From contig OY292275.1 in the NCBI GenBank assembly GCA_958496175.1, positions 18,848,001 through 18,912,000 of the forward strand: 64,000 bases of DNA. Direction: 5' to 3'. The stretch comes from Sisyra terminalis (Eukaryota; Arthropoda; Insecta; Neuroptera; Sisyridae). How positions within the stretch are numbered: position 1 is the first letter of the stretch; every line of letters begins with the position of its first letter. The notes below the pieces were generated by a model, which worked only from the letters and a program-made list of their open reading frames with translations, made no database searches and was not told the DNA's origin. The position numbers and the translations under genes are program-made. Below are positions 38,574-50,250 of the stretch, one piece after another.

Positions 38574-38660
38574 AAGTATTTTAAAAAGTATCTATTATAA
38601 TTTCGGATACTTTTCGAAAAATTATCTTATCTATTATCAAGTTACTTTCCCCAACAGCTG
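38130..38660. repeat. AAGTATCT-rich repeat, probable degenerate hAT-type MITE
   Basis: The octamer AAGTATCT or its inverse recurs around 38166, 38263, 38588 and 38612, with GTAACTT or AAGTTAC motifs at the edges. Read from the right end on the minus strand the sequence starts CAGCTGTTGGGGAAAGTAAC, which has the look of a hAT terminus. A 42-bp TA microsatellite sits inside. No left terminus or target duplication could be matched, so the limits are approximate. Confidence 0.4.
38530..38571. repeat. (TA)n microsatellite
   Basis: An uninterrupted TA run of about 42 bp. It creates the repetitive Ile-Tyr stretch in an overlapping ORF at 38331-38600, which is therefore not a gene. Confidence 0.95.
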
Positions 38661-41600
38661 TGACAGCTTTGGTTCCTAGCATGGAACTGCTTTTTATTTT
38701 ATCACTTTTTTTATAAAATGAGTACATAAACATACAGGGGAGGTTAAAGGATCACTGATTATGGAAAAAATCCATAAGATCCCTCAAAGTACCTAAAAGT
38801 TGGTAGGGATGTTATCTATTGAATTTTTTGATATTTTTACCCAAAATTGGTTCACACTGATAGGAGTTATTGGGAAGCTTATAACCAATATAAGAATAGA
38901 AACTTACAATTTCCTTTTAATAAATCAAAGAATTTTTTATTATGAATTGAGATATGGTTTTTATCATTCGATTTCTAAGAGTATTAAAACACTAACCAAT
39001 TTTTAGTTTATACACTACTTTGCATTTGTTCTACCCAAAAATTCATTTTTTGAAAAGACAAATTAATTCTTCATTTTCTATCGAGACATGCCCAAAGCGA
39101 ATCAAATTCGATGTTTGAATGGTTTTACGGATATTGATTAGCAATTTACAAATACGTGGCTTGTTAGATAATTAACCTAACTTTACTATTTTACATCTTT
39201 TAGTTATTTTAGAGTATATTAGATCCGCTAACATCCCCTTGGAAATCAATAATATCAAATAGCTATGAGTAAGGTATTTGAACATTTTTGAACATTTTTT
39301 TCAACTATCGGTATGTCGAGAAAATACATGAATCTTATATTCGTAAATACGACCCCAAAAATCCGCTTAGTGTATTTTGCATTCATTTTACAAAAAATTT
39401 GAAACAAACCTTAAGTTAAGGTGTGTAAAGGAATTAAGTTAAATCTTAAGTTCTTAGCCCAGTTGGAGGTACTGATCCCCACCAGTTTCATTTACTCATT
39501 CCATTTCTTAGTTGGAAAACTAAAATATTATTTTTTTAAATTTTAAACAAAGTATATATTTATACATAGGTAATATGAGTCGGGGGAATGTATTGATCTT
39601 CGCTGAACCCGCGAGACTGACTCATCGAACCACTAGGGCTAGATCGAACCCAGATTAAACACCAATGCTCTGAATGATGATAATTATATAGACCCTCTTT
39701 TGAAATTTTAATTGTTTCAGAAACAAGAAAAGGGTTGTAGGGATATTGGGTGGTAGTAATTGTTGATTTAAGAAAAAAAAAAGAAAACTAAATTTTTGGA
39801 GTCCAATGTTTTCTCAAACAACATACTTATTGTTAATGTTAAAATAACAAAACAAATCTTTTTACTCATTAAACTTTTGTTTAACGTTTTTAAACCTTTC
39901 CTCAGGTACGTCAGGAAACCTAAGAGATCTCTTGTTTGAAATCATTGACCCCAAAATCATCACAGTATCAAAATTTGTTTTATTTTGTGCATTTTTCATA
40001 AGAAAATCCATATTTTATTTGTCTTTCAAAATAAGTCGTTCAAAAATTCAGTTTTGGGAGAATGAAAACTTATTTATAAAAATTATTTTCGAAACCGAAT
40101 AAAAATAATCGCTTATCGATCCAATTTACCTTTATTCGAAGTGAAATGCTAGACTGTCACACCTAGAAAAAAGTTTCAATATTACATTTTGTACCAATAA
40201 TGTATAGTAAAACTATTTTTAAATTTATCCAAAAAATAAATAATAAACAGATAAATCAATTATTCCCATGAAAAAAATGCATCTGTTAGTTCAGCCAAAA
40301 AATGTTATAAACATTAATTACCAAATTCTTCAGAATTTATATAGTTTTTATTTGAGAAAATTATTTCATGATTTTTTTAATTTGATATCATTCTATAATT
40401 TCAATTCAGTAGTTTCATGTATGCTTATAAATAGAACGAAATAATTTCTATTGAAAAGAGTGTGGTTTAGGAGGTATGGCTTTTAGTGATGAAAATTGCC
40501 ATGTTCTCTTCTTTTTATCACATACAAATGTTAAAACGATAAAAAATTAAACAAAAAAGCTTATTTCACTGTGGAAAAAAACCACATCGGCCTCATAATC
40601 AAACTGACAAAATTTACAATTAGCAGTAATGGAAAAAAATAGTTAAATAGGTAGGTATCTAAAACATTTTGTGGTAATTGTGGTAATGAATTGTTAAAAC
40701 AGTTGGTTAACTAAGAAAATTAAATAACACCACACAATATGGTTTATGAAAAGGAAAATAAAATATGAAATCATTGTGCAGTTAAACAATTGAAAGCGTT
40801 TCTGAAAGCATATTTTGCGGGCTAAGATAATTCCATTAATTGAAATGATATGCATTCAATCATTGTTTTATTTCCTCATAAAGCTTAACCGAACTAAAGA
40901 TATCTACATTAATACAATACCCATTTAATAATGCTGAACATGACTTGACCTAGTGGTCGCACTGTGTAATTTATTTGCTAGAGCATGTTCATGACGACAA
41001 CGACATACGACAACCCCTACATGAAACCCTTTCTCTATTATTTTAAACATTTACTCTTAATGTTTGCTATAGTGAATGGCACCCGTTGCCAGTAACGATG
41101 TAAATATGAAAGGAAAAGACTAATTTTAATAAAAAACATAAAAATGAAATATAAATAACGGTCACCTTTTTTAATAACGCAATATATATGCGAAATAAAA
41201 TATAAGTACAAACTTAAAAAGGGTTCGTTTAGATTTTCTAGTCCACTCCATTTTTAAAATTGAAAATAATAAATTTTCTCACTGTGTTATTGAAGTTTTA
41301 ATTCGTATTAAATATTTACAACAAAACAAGAATATGAAAACCAAATTAAAATAATAGACATATGTTACAATAAGTTATGATCTTTTAAATTAGTTTAATT
41401 CAGCACGCAAAGTGAAAATTACTTAATTATGCACAATAATTTTAAGGCGTATACATTAATAATTGAGAATGAATTTTTGTTACCAAATTATTGTTGACGA
41501 CTATTAGATGAAATGTTAAATAACTTATTTATAAAAGTAATCTATAAAAGTAATAATAATTTTTTGTTGGAATTGATATTGTAACAAATATATCCAAGAT

Positions 41601-43060
41601 TAATTATTTTAATTTATTTGACTTAACATTTCACCTTTTAGTCTCTACTTGCGTTTAACAATTTGTTTGGTTATATAAAATAATATAGCATACAGAAAGC
41701 AGTATAATACTGAGAAAAATACAGCGCCAAAAGACTCATTTCATTTGAATTAAAAAAAATATTAAACAAAATAATGTTCAAACTTTGCTCGTTTGATGTT
41801 AATCATTCGTTTCGGTTACAAGTTGAATTTAATTCTTTTGTAATTGTATCTGGGCTTCACATAAGTGAAATCTTGTAGAAGGAAATCTTCCACCATGTTA
41901 ATTCTCTTAAAGAATTTTGTTGCATGGATTTTAATGTAATTTTTGGCGCTATTAAAAGGACTTCATGCATTTTTATAATATTATTTTGTATCATGGATAT
42001 TTACTAATCAGTATTAAGAATTAATTTTGTAAGACTTGAAGTTAACCATTGATTATGCTGTTACTAATGGTGTAGCATGTTGGATAACCATAGGTACGTC
42101 ATAATAGGTCTGACTAGAGTACTGTAAAGAAGCAGTTTATTTTTAACATAAAGATAATTATTTTATTATCTTATTTATCATAAAATTAGTTTAGCAACTA
42201 ACTACTGTGTTTATTAGTCGTGTTGTTCACATGACGTGAATTTTAGACGATAGTCCAATACGAAGCGAAGATACTATAAATTTTTGACGACTTTATAGTC
42301 ATTTTGCACCATTTTTCAAGAAAATGTATATATTCTTGATTCGACAGGTAGTAATTTGTTTTTTTCTGGCTGACTTTTTTTAGAACTAAGTGTATGCACT
42401 GGACATCGTCTGCAAATAGCGCAATTTCTACATGTTTTTCATGTGGTTAATTATTTATTTACAACAAGTAAAGCTTGAGTTCCAGAACAAAGCTTTGTGG
42501 AACTCTGGTCACTACATTTTTGATGCTTGATTTAACTACATTATTTTTGCCTTACACTTTACGATTATTTTGGTAACTTTTACTGAAATGTACGATGTGG
42601 ACGGGGAATTTATACAGTATTAAGTTGTAAAAATCCCAATTGTATCATGCAATACACTTTTACATATACAACATACTTTAAAACATTATATAGACATTAA
42701 AACAATTAAAAAATCTGATCAATAAAATTTTGATGTGTTTTAGAAGGCATAAGGTTTTACCTTTATCTGCGGTATTTAATCATTTTGACTCTTTCGGCCA
42801 AATAAAATTTTGCCAAAAAATTAGGCGAAATAATTTTTTTCCAAAAAATAGGGTCAAATAATCAAGTATATTTTTGGAAATCTTTATTATTATTATTTTG
42901 TAATTGTGGTTACAACCGAATAAATCTGGATGATGGAAAAGCACCATATTAATAATTAATAACTGCAATACGTATTGTGAAAATAAATAATACAAAATTG
43001 CGTATTTAAATTAAATTTTTTAATTAAAAATTTTAATTTATTTTACTCTGAGCAAAAGTG
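38661..43060. other. AT-rich DNA, no gene seen
   Basis: ORFs at 38800-39006 and 42780-42995 are short and show no domain. A B-box-like GGGTTCGATCTAG on the minus strand near 39650 lacks a matching A box. Confidence 0.5.
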
Positions 43061-43068
43061 GATAGTAT

Positions 43069-43112
43069 TTTGGGCCGCATGTGGCCCGCGGGCCGCGTAT
43101 TGGATACTCCTG
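43069..43112 (-). mobile_element. Terminus of a hAT element (GC-rich end)
   Basis: On the minus strand the sequence starts CAGGAGTATCCAATACGCGG and runs on through CCCGCGGGCCACATGCGGCCC. A CAGGGGT...GGCCCGCGGGCC pattern is characteristic of hAT (Charlie-like) termini. It is an island of GC in very AT-rich DNA. The other terminus and the 8-bp target duplication were not found, so this is probably a truncated copy reaching leftward. Confidence 0.5.
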
Positions 43113-46100
43113 GTCTATATTAAAATATAAAAATGAAATACAAATTGTACCAATTGGTCCAATTTGTATACCAATTGGCGGTTTATTTTTTATTTCAGTC
43201 TTTTGTTCTTGTAGAGCTAAAAATATGAATCCTAGAAATATTAGAACTTTTGATCGTCATAAAATTTGAATTTTGCATCTACAACTAATAGAGCACCTTA
43301 ACAATTCAATCTTTGTAGCAGTAGGCTGCATTAGATTAATTGAAAAAATGTATTTCATTTGCGTTCGTAAATAAGTAGTTAGGGTAATTAGCTAAACAAG
43401 AAGGGAAACAAAAAGCTAGAATACAAATAAATTAATATAAATAAATATGTGAAAAATTATACTTGAGATAACTTTAAAAATAATTAAAAAAAGAATCACT
43501 TATTCCTTGAAACTATTGAATTAAAGAACCTAAAGCTAGAAGAATGGTGAATTTGAGCAATGCTCTAATATCAAATGACAGCACCCACTCCAATGCAAAA
43601 GGTTTTTAGCCAATGAAATTGCGATATTTAAAGATCTTCATTTGTTTTGATTATTGAAAATTTAAAAATTTAACGAAACCACTCCCACAGCAAATGCAAG
43701 CCATATACGATTACGTATACACAACATTGTTTTTACGCGTTAGCGTCATTCGGAACTTACCGATACATAATCGATGTCCATACACAAATTATAATTAAAG
43801 GCTTAAACTTATAAGTACTTTAAAATAATTTTATTGGAAAAATCATTCCATTTAAATTATATAGGCAAATAAAATAATTAACTGTGAATATTATTACAAT
43901 TAAGTCTAATAATTAAATGAACATTGTAGTAAATTTCAATTATGAGTATTGAATTTGTTTAATAAAAATCAAAATAATATTTTAAATTAAAATATTTTAT
44001 TTGACTAGAATTTCCAGACGACACATAGTATATATTTTTTGCTTTTCTTTAGAATTAACTTTCATACCGGGCCTATGCCAGAATGGTTTAATATTTCATC
44101 TCTATTCATGGTCATGGTGTCAATCATAAGTTATGGTGGGGACAACTGAATCGATCACAGCGCTAAAAGTGGCTAAAATTTCATTAGATTATGCTCGTAA
44201 TGCTCTTGCTGTAAATAAATACGTCAAAATTAAATATAAAGATTTCATATTGGTTGTTCGTACTGGTAGTTTTGGTGTTAATAGCGAAAATTACTTATTT
44301 TAATTATTGATATATATCGAAATAAACACAGAATTTAAGATATATCAACACTCTTTTCTGTTTAACTTATATTCATTTTTTTAAAGTGACAAAAATCAAA
44401 AATTCGGTGACGAATTCACATAATGGACAATTTACATAATTTAATGCAGCCGTTAGATGTCGTTTCCATTACGCACGGAACGAATAGGTGCATATTTATG
44501 TAAATATATATGTATTGACTTCCTGTTAAATAATAATAATATTTAATAGTGAAACTAATACTTGAAATAATTGAAACTGAAACTGCTTTTATATTATTTG
44601 AGTTTCTTTATCATAAAAAGTTATTTTGAAATGAAATTTGTTGCAGCAAATTTGTGTTGTGTTTTTAAATATCAGTTAAACCATAAAAACCAACTCTAAA
44701 AAGCATAAAAAAATTAATTTATAAATTAGTTCTTTTATAATTTTGCTTAAAACAAAAAGCTTTATAAACTTAGAAATCTTATGATTGTATATCCGGCGCA
44801 AAACTTTGTTGAAAACTATCTTTTTTATCGAACAAGTTTTTAATGGAAAATTGAATCTATTGTCTTTGGATATATATGCAACATTAAAGGAACAACGATG
44901 CAAGATAATTTAACGGAATAAACTTTCCTCCGGTTCAATTTCACTTTAATTAATCAATAAAGACTATAGAGACAAAAGAACTGAGTTGACACTTGATTAG
45001 ATAGACCCATATGATATGCTAAATAGCTAGAAACATATATATGTAAATATATTATATACCTACGTACGTACATAGATATGAATACTCAATCCGTGTAATA
45101 TTTTGGAAAACAATTCTTGAGACTAGTAGATTTCTGTCAGTTAATTTAATAATCTTAAATTGAGATTATTTGGGATTATAGTAAAACGATCTTAAGGAAG
45201 ATGTATTCAAATTTAAATTTCATATCCTTATGGTGTTGAGAATCAATTAACTGATATATTCAAGTATTATAATAATCCTAATGAAATACCCACCAATTTC
45301 GATGGAACCATACAAATATTTTACTTTTCTATTGAGACAAGACACAATTAATTATAGAAAAACGATTATTAGGAAAATGGAACGTTTCTTAATGGAAAAA
45401 TTAAAAAATATTAATTTAAAACCATTAATTTTAACACTTGAGTTTTCTCCGGCTAAAACCATAAAACGAATTACAATAAATTTCATTTTATCATTGAAAA
45501 AAATTTAATGTTTTATTGAAGCAAAATATTAAACATTTATTTATATTGTCAGTTACAAAATGAAGGATGTTATAATAACTTCAAATAAAGAGACGAGCAT
45601 CACATGAGAAATTAGCCTGAGGACAAAAATCTCATGTTACTCAAAGTTTACGTCTAAATATTTTGAGTGAAACAATTTACTTATAAATTAAAGTAGATAA
45701 AAATGAAATTGTAGCGATTATTTAGGACAAACAGATAAAAAGTGCGATGGCTCAGAGCTTATGCGCAGCATTATTGGATCATAGTATATTTCATATCTAT
45801 CTTGGGAATTGTATAGAAAAACTTTGTAACCCTAAGGTTGATATAAAATTTATAATTTGGTGGATATGAATAACTTATACTTAACCTGCTAGTAAACTTC
45901 AACCAAAGTTTGGTGCAAATTAAATTAATAACAAGAAAGAAAGTAACCGTAAAAGTAGGCACAATTTAAAGGCTCGCATTGAAATTTTTACTAATTACCG
46001 ACTTTTTTATTCAAAATAAAAATTTATTGCACAAATTGCAATGTGCAATAATTTAATTTATTTATAACCCCAACAATCTTGAAAACTAAATTCATAAATG

Positions 46101-46475
46101 ATTTTTAAATATTAAATTTAGCGAAAAGGGTAAATGCCAAGATTGAACAGCGTGGGAAAAAATGAATATCTGATGATTGATGTATGCTAAGTTGGAGCAT
46201 GAACTCATAAATTATAATAGATTCACTTGAGTGTGATTATGAACCACTGCATTCCTAACGGCTCGTATATTGCTTTGCAATCTTGATCATGTAAATGCAC
46301 TTATATGCAGAAAACGACAAGCACAACCACCCTTGTTCAATGTATCTCATTTTTTATAAAAGTTGTTCGTTTTTTTTTTATTTTATCTAACATATACACA
46401 AAATTGTTGACAAATAAAGCCTGGGAAAAATGTGAAGAATTTACAATGAGTGGATGAATTATTTAAGTCATCAAG
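43113..46475. other. AT-rich DNA, no gene seen
   Basis: Small ORFs at 44676-44903 (minus), 45281-45508 (plus) and 45771-45962 (minus) are Lys/Ile/Phe-rich with no domain. The patch at about 44.05-44.25 kb is slightly GC-richer but has no usable ORF. Confidence 0.5.
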
Positions 46476-47197
46476 TACGTTGATGATCTGCTAATATTGG
46501 CTAAAATGGATGGAGAGTTATAAACTATGTTCGATTCAATGATTATCCTTAGAGAATAGGCTATAGAGGCGAATAGAGAAGCTAATAGAATAGGCTTAAA
46601 TATAGGAGAGTCAAAGTCACCAGAATATCGATGAAAGAATGCCACTTCACATGAAAACGAAGAAAATACAGCTAGAAATCGTGGTCCAACTTAAATATTG
46701 AAGAAATGTCTTTATCAAAATTCGTTAGTGAAACTAATGAGCGTTTTGCTATAGCAAAAATTAGCCAATCAAAAATTGGCGACTTCGGAAGAAGTCGCTA
46801 AAATGCTATGTGTGGTGTGCTGTATAATATGGATTGGAAGCTTGGACCCTATGAAAAACAAAAAAAATTAACAGCAAAGCAATTAAATGTGGTGTGGAAG
46901 AGGAATGAAAAAATGTATGGATCTAATCACAAACAAGTGTCGCGAAGAGTCAACGAAGAAACAACTATCATCGATATGATAGCAAAAAGAAAAGCTAAAT
47001 AGATGGGTTACATTCTGAGAAGAAAAACATTCATTCTTGATGTTTCAGAAAGGAAACTGGAAAGTGCTAAAAAAAAAGTAAGAAGGCGAATGCTGTTTCT
47101 AGATTTATTGAATCGAGGAATGAATTCTCCCAATTTGAAGAGCATTGCTGGGATAAACGACACTGTAGGAAAAAAATTCAATCACGCGGAAAACTAA
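46476..47197 (+). pseudogene. LINE relic: RT catalytic loop through C-terminal domain
   Basis: The segment opens with the RT catalytic loop YVDDLLILAK (46476-46505), still with both aspartates. It continues in the same frame, with stops, through FDSMIILRE and AIEANREANRIGLNIGESKS, the usual helix after the catalytic loop. Next comes LYNMDWKLGPYEKQKKLTAK (about 46823 on), standing for LYG.ETW..., then SRRVNEETTIID. The final part is KRKAK-stop-MGYILRRKTFILDVSERKLE and RRRMLFLDLLNRG, the common W.GH.LRR...RGRRR...LDDL tail of insect LINEs, ending at 47197. At least five stops or shifts are visible. A small hairpin (TCTGCC/GGCAGA) follows at about 47199-47214. It is a different family from the 26.3-kb relic. 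Clade not assigned. Confidence 0.78.
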
Positions 47198-49764
47198 ATC
47201 TGCCATTAGGCAGAAAAAAGAAACATTAAAGCGATTGCTTTTTGTAAAAGCATTGCTTGAACTTCGTCTATCAAACTCTAAACCCTTTTTTCTAGTCAGG
47301 TCCTTCACAAAATTTACATTGTGTAAAGAAGCTTTACAAACTGCGAATTTGCTTTACAATCACATTGTTTTTGAATGCAAATATTTAATAAAAATTAAAA
47401 ATGGCATTAAATAAACAAAATAAAAACTTATTTTTCTTCAGAACAAATGACCCACTTATTTTGAAAGAAGTCTAAGGACCGTATACAGTATTTTCATGCA
47501 ATTATTAGAACTTTAACTGTCAAAGATATTTTTCCTACTGAAGCAAAGATTAATAACTAAACAGTAATTTGTGAAAATTAAATAATTTACATAATAACAT
47601 TATTGAGTCTATTTACTAAAACAAAAGGTAATGTTCTTGCAGTGGAGTTAAGTCACATTCAAAATAAATGATTCAATTATTTTCCGGATAACCAATTAAA
47701 AAAATTGTAATTAAATAAAATTAAAAATATTATTCGAATCCGTCCGTTATATAAATTAATAAACGTCTCAGTATCACTAACTTCACTAAAAACACTAAAA
47801 GTATGAAGATATTATTAGAGCATGGGTTACTAAGTACCCATTCATTTATATGGGACAAAAATATTACAGACTTCCATTTGTAGGGTAAAAAGAAAAACAA
47901 CAAAAATATGAAAATAATAAGAAAAAATAAATTCCTGAGTTCAAAATGTAAATATCAAGTTTCATGTTCTTCAAAACTTATTGTTACTATATCTTAGGCT
48001 ATTATTGAAATGAAAATATAATTAGTAGTCAACTGACAATTTTAAGCTAGATATTCTAACTTCAATTATTTTAATTAAATTATTATTAAAATATTAAATT
48101 ATTTTTTTTTTTTGGTAGGTAATTACTTCAAAAGTTATAGATTTATGAAAAAGGATTTATTTTAGTAGAAAGTAACAGCTTTTAAGATGTACACATGCTA
48201 AAATTAAAAATAAATCATGGAAAAGAATGGCAATAAAACGATAAATTTAATAATCAAACGAATATTTCAACGTGGACGAGTAATATATAAAACACATTTT
48301 TTTTTAATAAAATAATAAATGATTGGTAATAAAAACAAAATCATTGAGCTTAAATAAAAAATGTCACAACATATTTTATTTCATATTTAATATACGCTAT
48401 GTATAATATTGTAACATTTTACAATATCAAACATGTCACATATTTTATAGCGAAAATTTTAAATTTGTGTAAACACAAAAAAAATCTATTTTTTTTGTTA
48501 CATTTGACTATTACGAAAATGAAGCCAAAATTTGATACGAAAACATCACAAAATGACGTCAAATGGCATTAGTTAATGTTTCTGTTTTCAAATCACATAT
48601 TGTATAAAAGGATTCATGACGGAAAAATAAAATTTTTATTTTTCCAATAGAAATATGAGTTTATTGTCTTGATTTATTTTAAAAGAATATTTAATTCACA
48701 ATAGCCTCAATAATGTTTTTATGGTAATTATTTAATTGCAATATTAAGAGTATCGTTTTATATCTCTTTTTAAATTTGCATGTTAACTGAAGTAAAGTGA
48801 TGAAAAAGGGTATTTTAAAAACGATATTGTAAACTGTAAATAAATTCTTGGTTCAAGTTTTATCGTGACAAACCCGCACATAATTAATAATGTAATATAC
48901 GGCTAGACGTGTCGCATCTATAAGTACTCGTTTTGAAAGTTAAAACACACGAAGAGTTCTATAAATATTCATTTTATTCATAAAAACAGAGAATCGAATA
49001 TTCTTTGCTTTACATTTTAAATTAATACAATTTTCGTATCTCATTTTTAAACAACCATTGCAAATAGTAAACGAAATGTTTAATAACTCTTATAAGTATT
49101 TTATGAAAAGCCAAACAGGTTTCCTTTTATATTTTTCAATTTAAAAAAAGTTATTTCCGATTCATTATATTATAATTTAATATACGAAACTGTTGATTGT
49201 TCAACAGTTGGTTGGATAAAAATCCTATAAACGTTTTTATTTACTATACATTAAAAATATATTTTCACTAAAGGGTATATTAGTATTAGTTTGTTTACAT
49301 CCATATTTAAGAAATAGGCACGGGTTATTTAACTTAAAAAAATGTCTTAAGTTTATCTTTAATTTATTGATAAATAAGCCGCTTAAAGCCAAAAAAGTAA
49401 GACATAATTTTGAATTTGAATTTTCCAATTTTACTAACTGAAACGATTGGAAAAGTGAAGTAAATCAAAGGTTTGTTATATTTTTCCGGTAGATAGCTGG
49501 CCAAATCACTTCATACGTGAGATAATTTGATAGCTATTGGGTAATAAGTAATTACATCTCCGAATCGTAATAATATGACTTACACCACTTTGGCTTTAAG
49601 CGACTCAAATAGTTATATTTACAAAAGCGTTTTAGTTTATCTTAATTTATTTGAAAAACAAGAAACAATAAAATTTCTATTTCCGTAGATTTTAAAGAAA
49701 AATTACAAGTGAAGTAAAATATTTGGAAATATATAAACCGTATCTATGCCTATTTAATAGACAT
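47198..49764. other. AT-rich DNA, no gene seen
   Basis: Possible LINE 3' UTR for the first hundred or so bases, then AT-rich sequence with no recognisable ORF, RNA or transposon end. Confidence 0.5.
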
Positions 49765-49806
49765 TCTCAGAGGACTAGGATCAAAATAAGCAGTTAAAAC
49801 TTGATT

Positions 49807-49859
49807 TTTATACGCGACGTTTCGGCCCCTTTATTGAGCCTTCCTCAGGCGTTCATAAA
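49807..49859 (-). ncRNA. Hammerhead ribozyme motif, type I, Penelope-like (left arm)
   Basis: On the minus strand all core pieces occur in order. Stem I 5' side is UUUAU-GA-ACGC. The core CUGAGGA (49848-49842) fits CUGANGA. Stem II is GGCUC/GGGCC with loop AAUAAAG. GAAA (49823-49820) follows, then CGUC, with predicted cleavage after C at 49816. Stem I 3' side is GCGU-AUAAA, pairing four plus five bases around a GA bulge. Stem III is reduced to the self-complementary ACGU, as in variants known to act as dimers. One deviation is an extra A (49841) between the core and stem II. Activity is untested. Confidence 0.7.
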
Positions 49860-50155
49860 CAATCGCTTTAACTTTGTCAACAATAATCCTTGTCATGATT
49901 CATTTTAAAGATACGTTACAGTTAATAAAAGTAATAATAAAAGCTTCCAGGATATATAAAAATTCAATAAAAAATAAATAAAAATTAATTAAAAGAGCGG
50001 TTAAGTTTATAGAGTATCATTTTTAACTAATTTTTATTTATTTTTTATTGAAGTTTTATGTATCCTGGAAGTTTTTATTATTACTTTTATTAACTGTATC
50101 GTATCTATAAAATAAATCATGACAAGGATTATTGTTGAAAAAATTAAATCGATTG

Positions 50156-50208
50156 TTTATGAACGCCTGAGGAAGGCTCAATAAAGGGGCCAAAACGTTG
50201 CGAATAAA
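50156..50208 (+). pseudogene. Decayed hammerhead motif (right arm)
   Basis: This is the mirror copy of the left-arm ribozyme. Stem I 5' side, CUGAGGA (50167-50173) and stem II are kept. The essential G of GAAA is now A (50192), the cleavage triplet reads GUU, and one stem I pair is lost (A at 50203). It is predicted to be inactive. Confidence 0.7.
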
Positions 50209-50250
50209 AATCTAGTTTTAACTGCTTATTTTGATCCTAGTCTTCTGAGA

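Larger units (their letters stand above)
49765..50250. mobile_element. 486-bp palindromic element (inverted pair of Penelope-like repeats)
   Basis: Two arms of about 230 bp face each other around a spacer of about 25 bp near 50005. They match closely from the outer TCTCAGARGACTAGGATC to the inner AATTAATTAAAA. Each arm contains the block CCTGAGGAAGGCTCAATAAA, part of a hammerhead ribozyme. Short hammerhead ribozymes of this form are known from the terminal repeats of Penelope-like retroelements, so the pair is read as two such repeats in inverted order. There is no RT or GIY-YIG coding between them. No clear target duplication is seen. The alternative is a foldback MITE that has captured the ribozyme. 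Confidence 0.75.

Noticed and set aside
38331..38600. 89-codon ORF with an Ile-Tyr repeat
   Set aside because: The repeat is a translation of the TA microsatellite; no domain otherwise.
39640..39665. B-box-like GGGTTCGATCTAG (minus strand)
   Set aside because: The only A-box-like match is too close, and the SINE body seen elsewhere is absent.
39885..39920. Second possible hammerhead on the minus strand (CCTGAGGAAAGG)
   Set aside because: A GTTTAA/TTAAAC stem follows, but GAAA is AAAA and no cleavage triplet or stem I partner fits.
40940..40965. A-box-like TGACCTAGTGGTCGC
   Set aside because: No B box downstream and no similarity to the SINE family.
45281..45508. 75-codon Lys/Ile-rich ORF
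   Set aside because: Composition matches AT-rich chance ORFs and no domain is recognisable.
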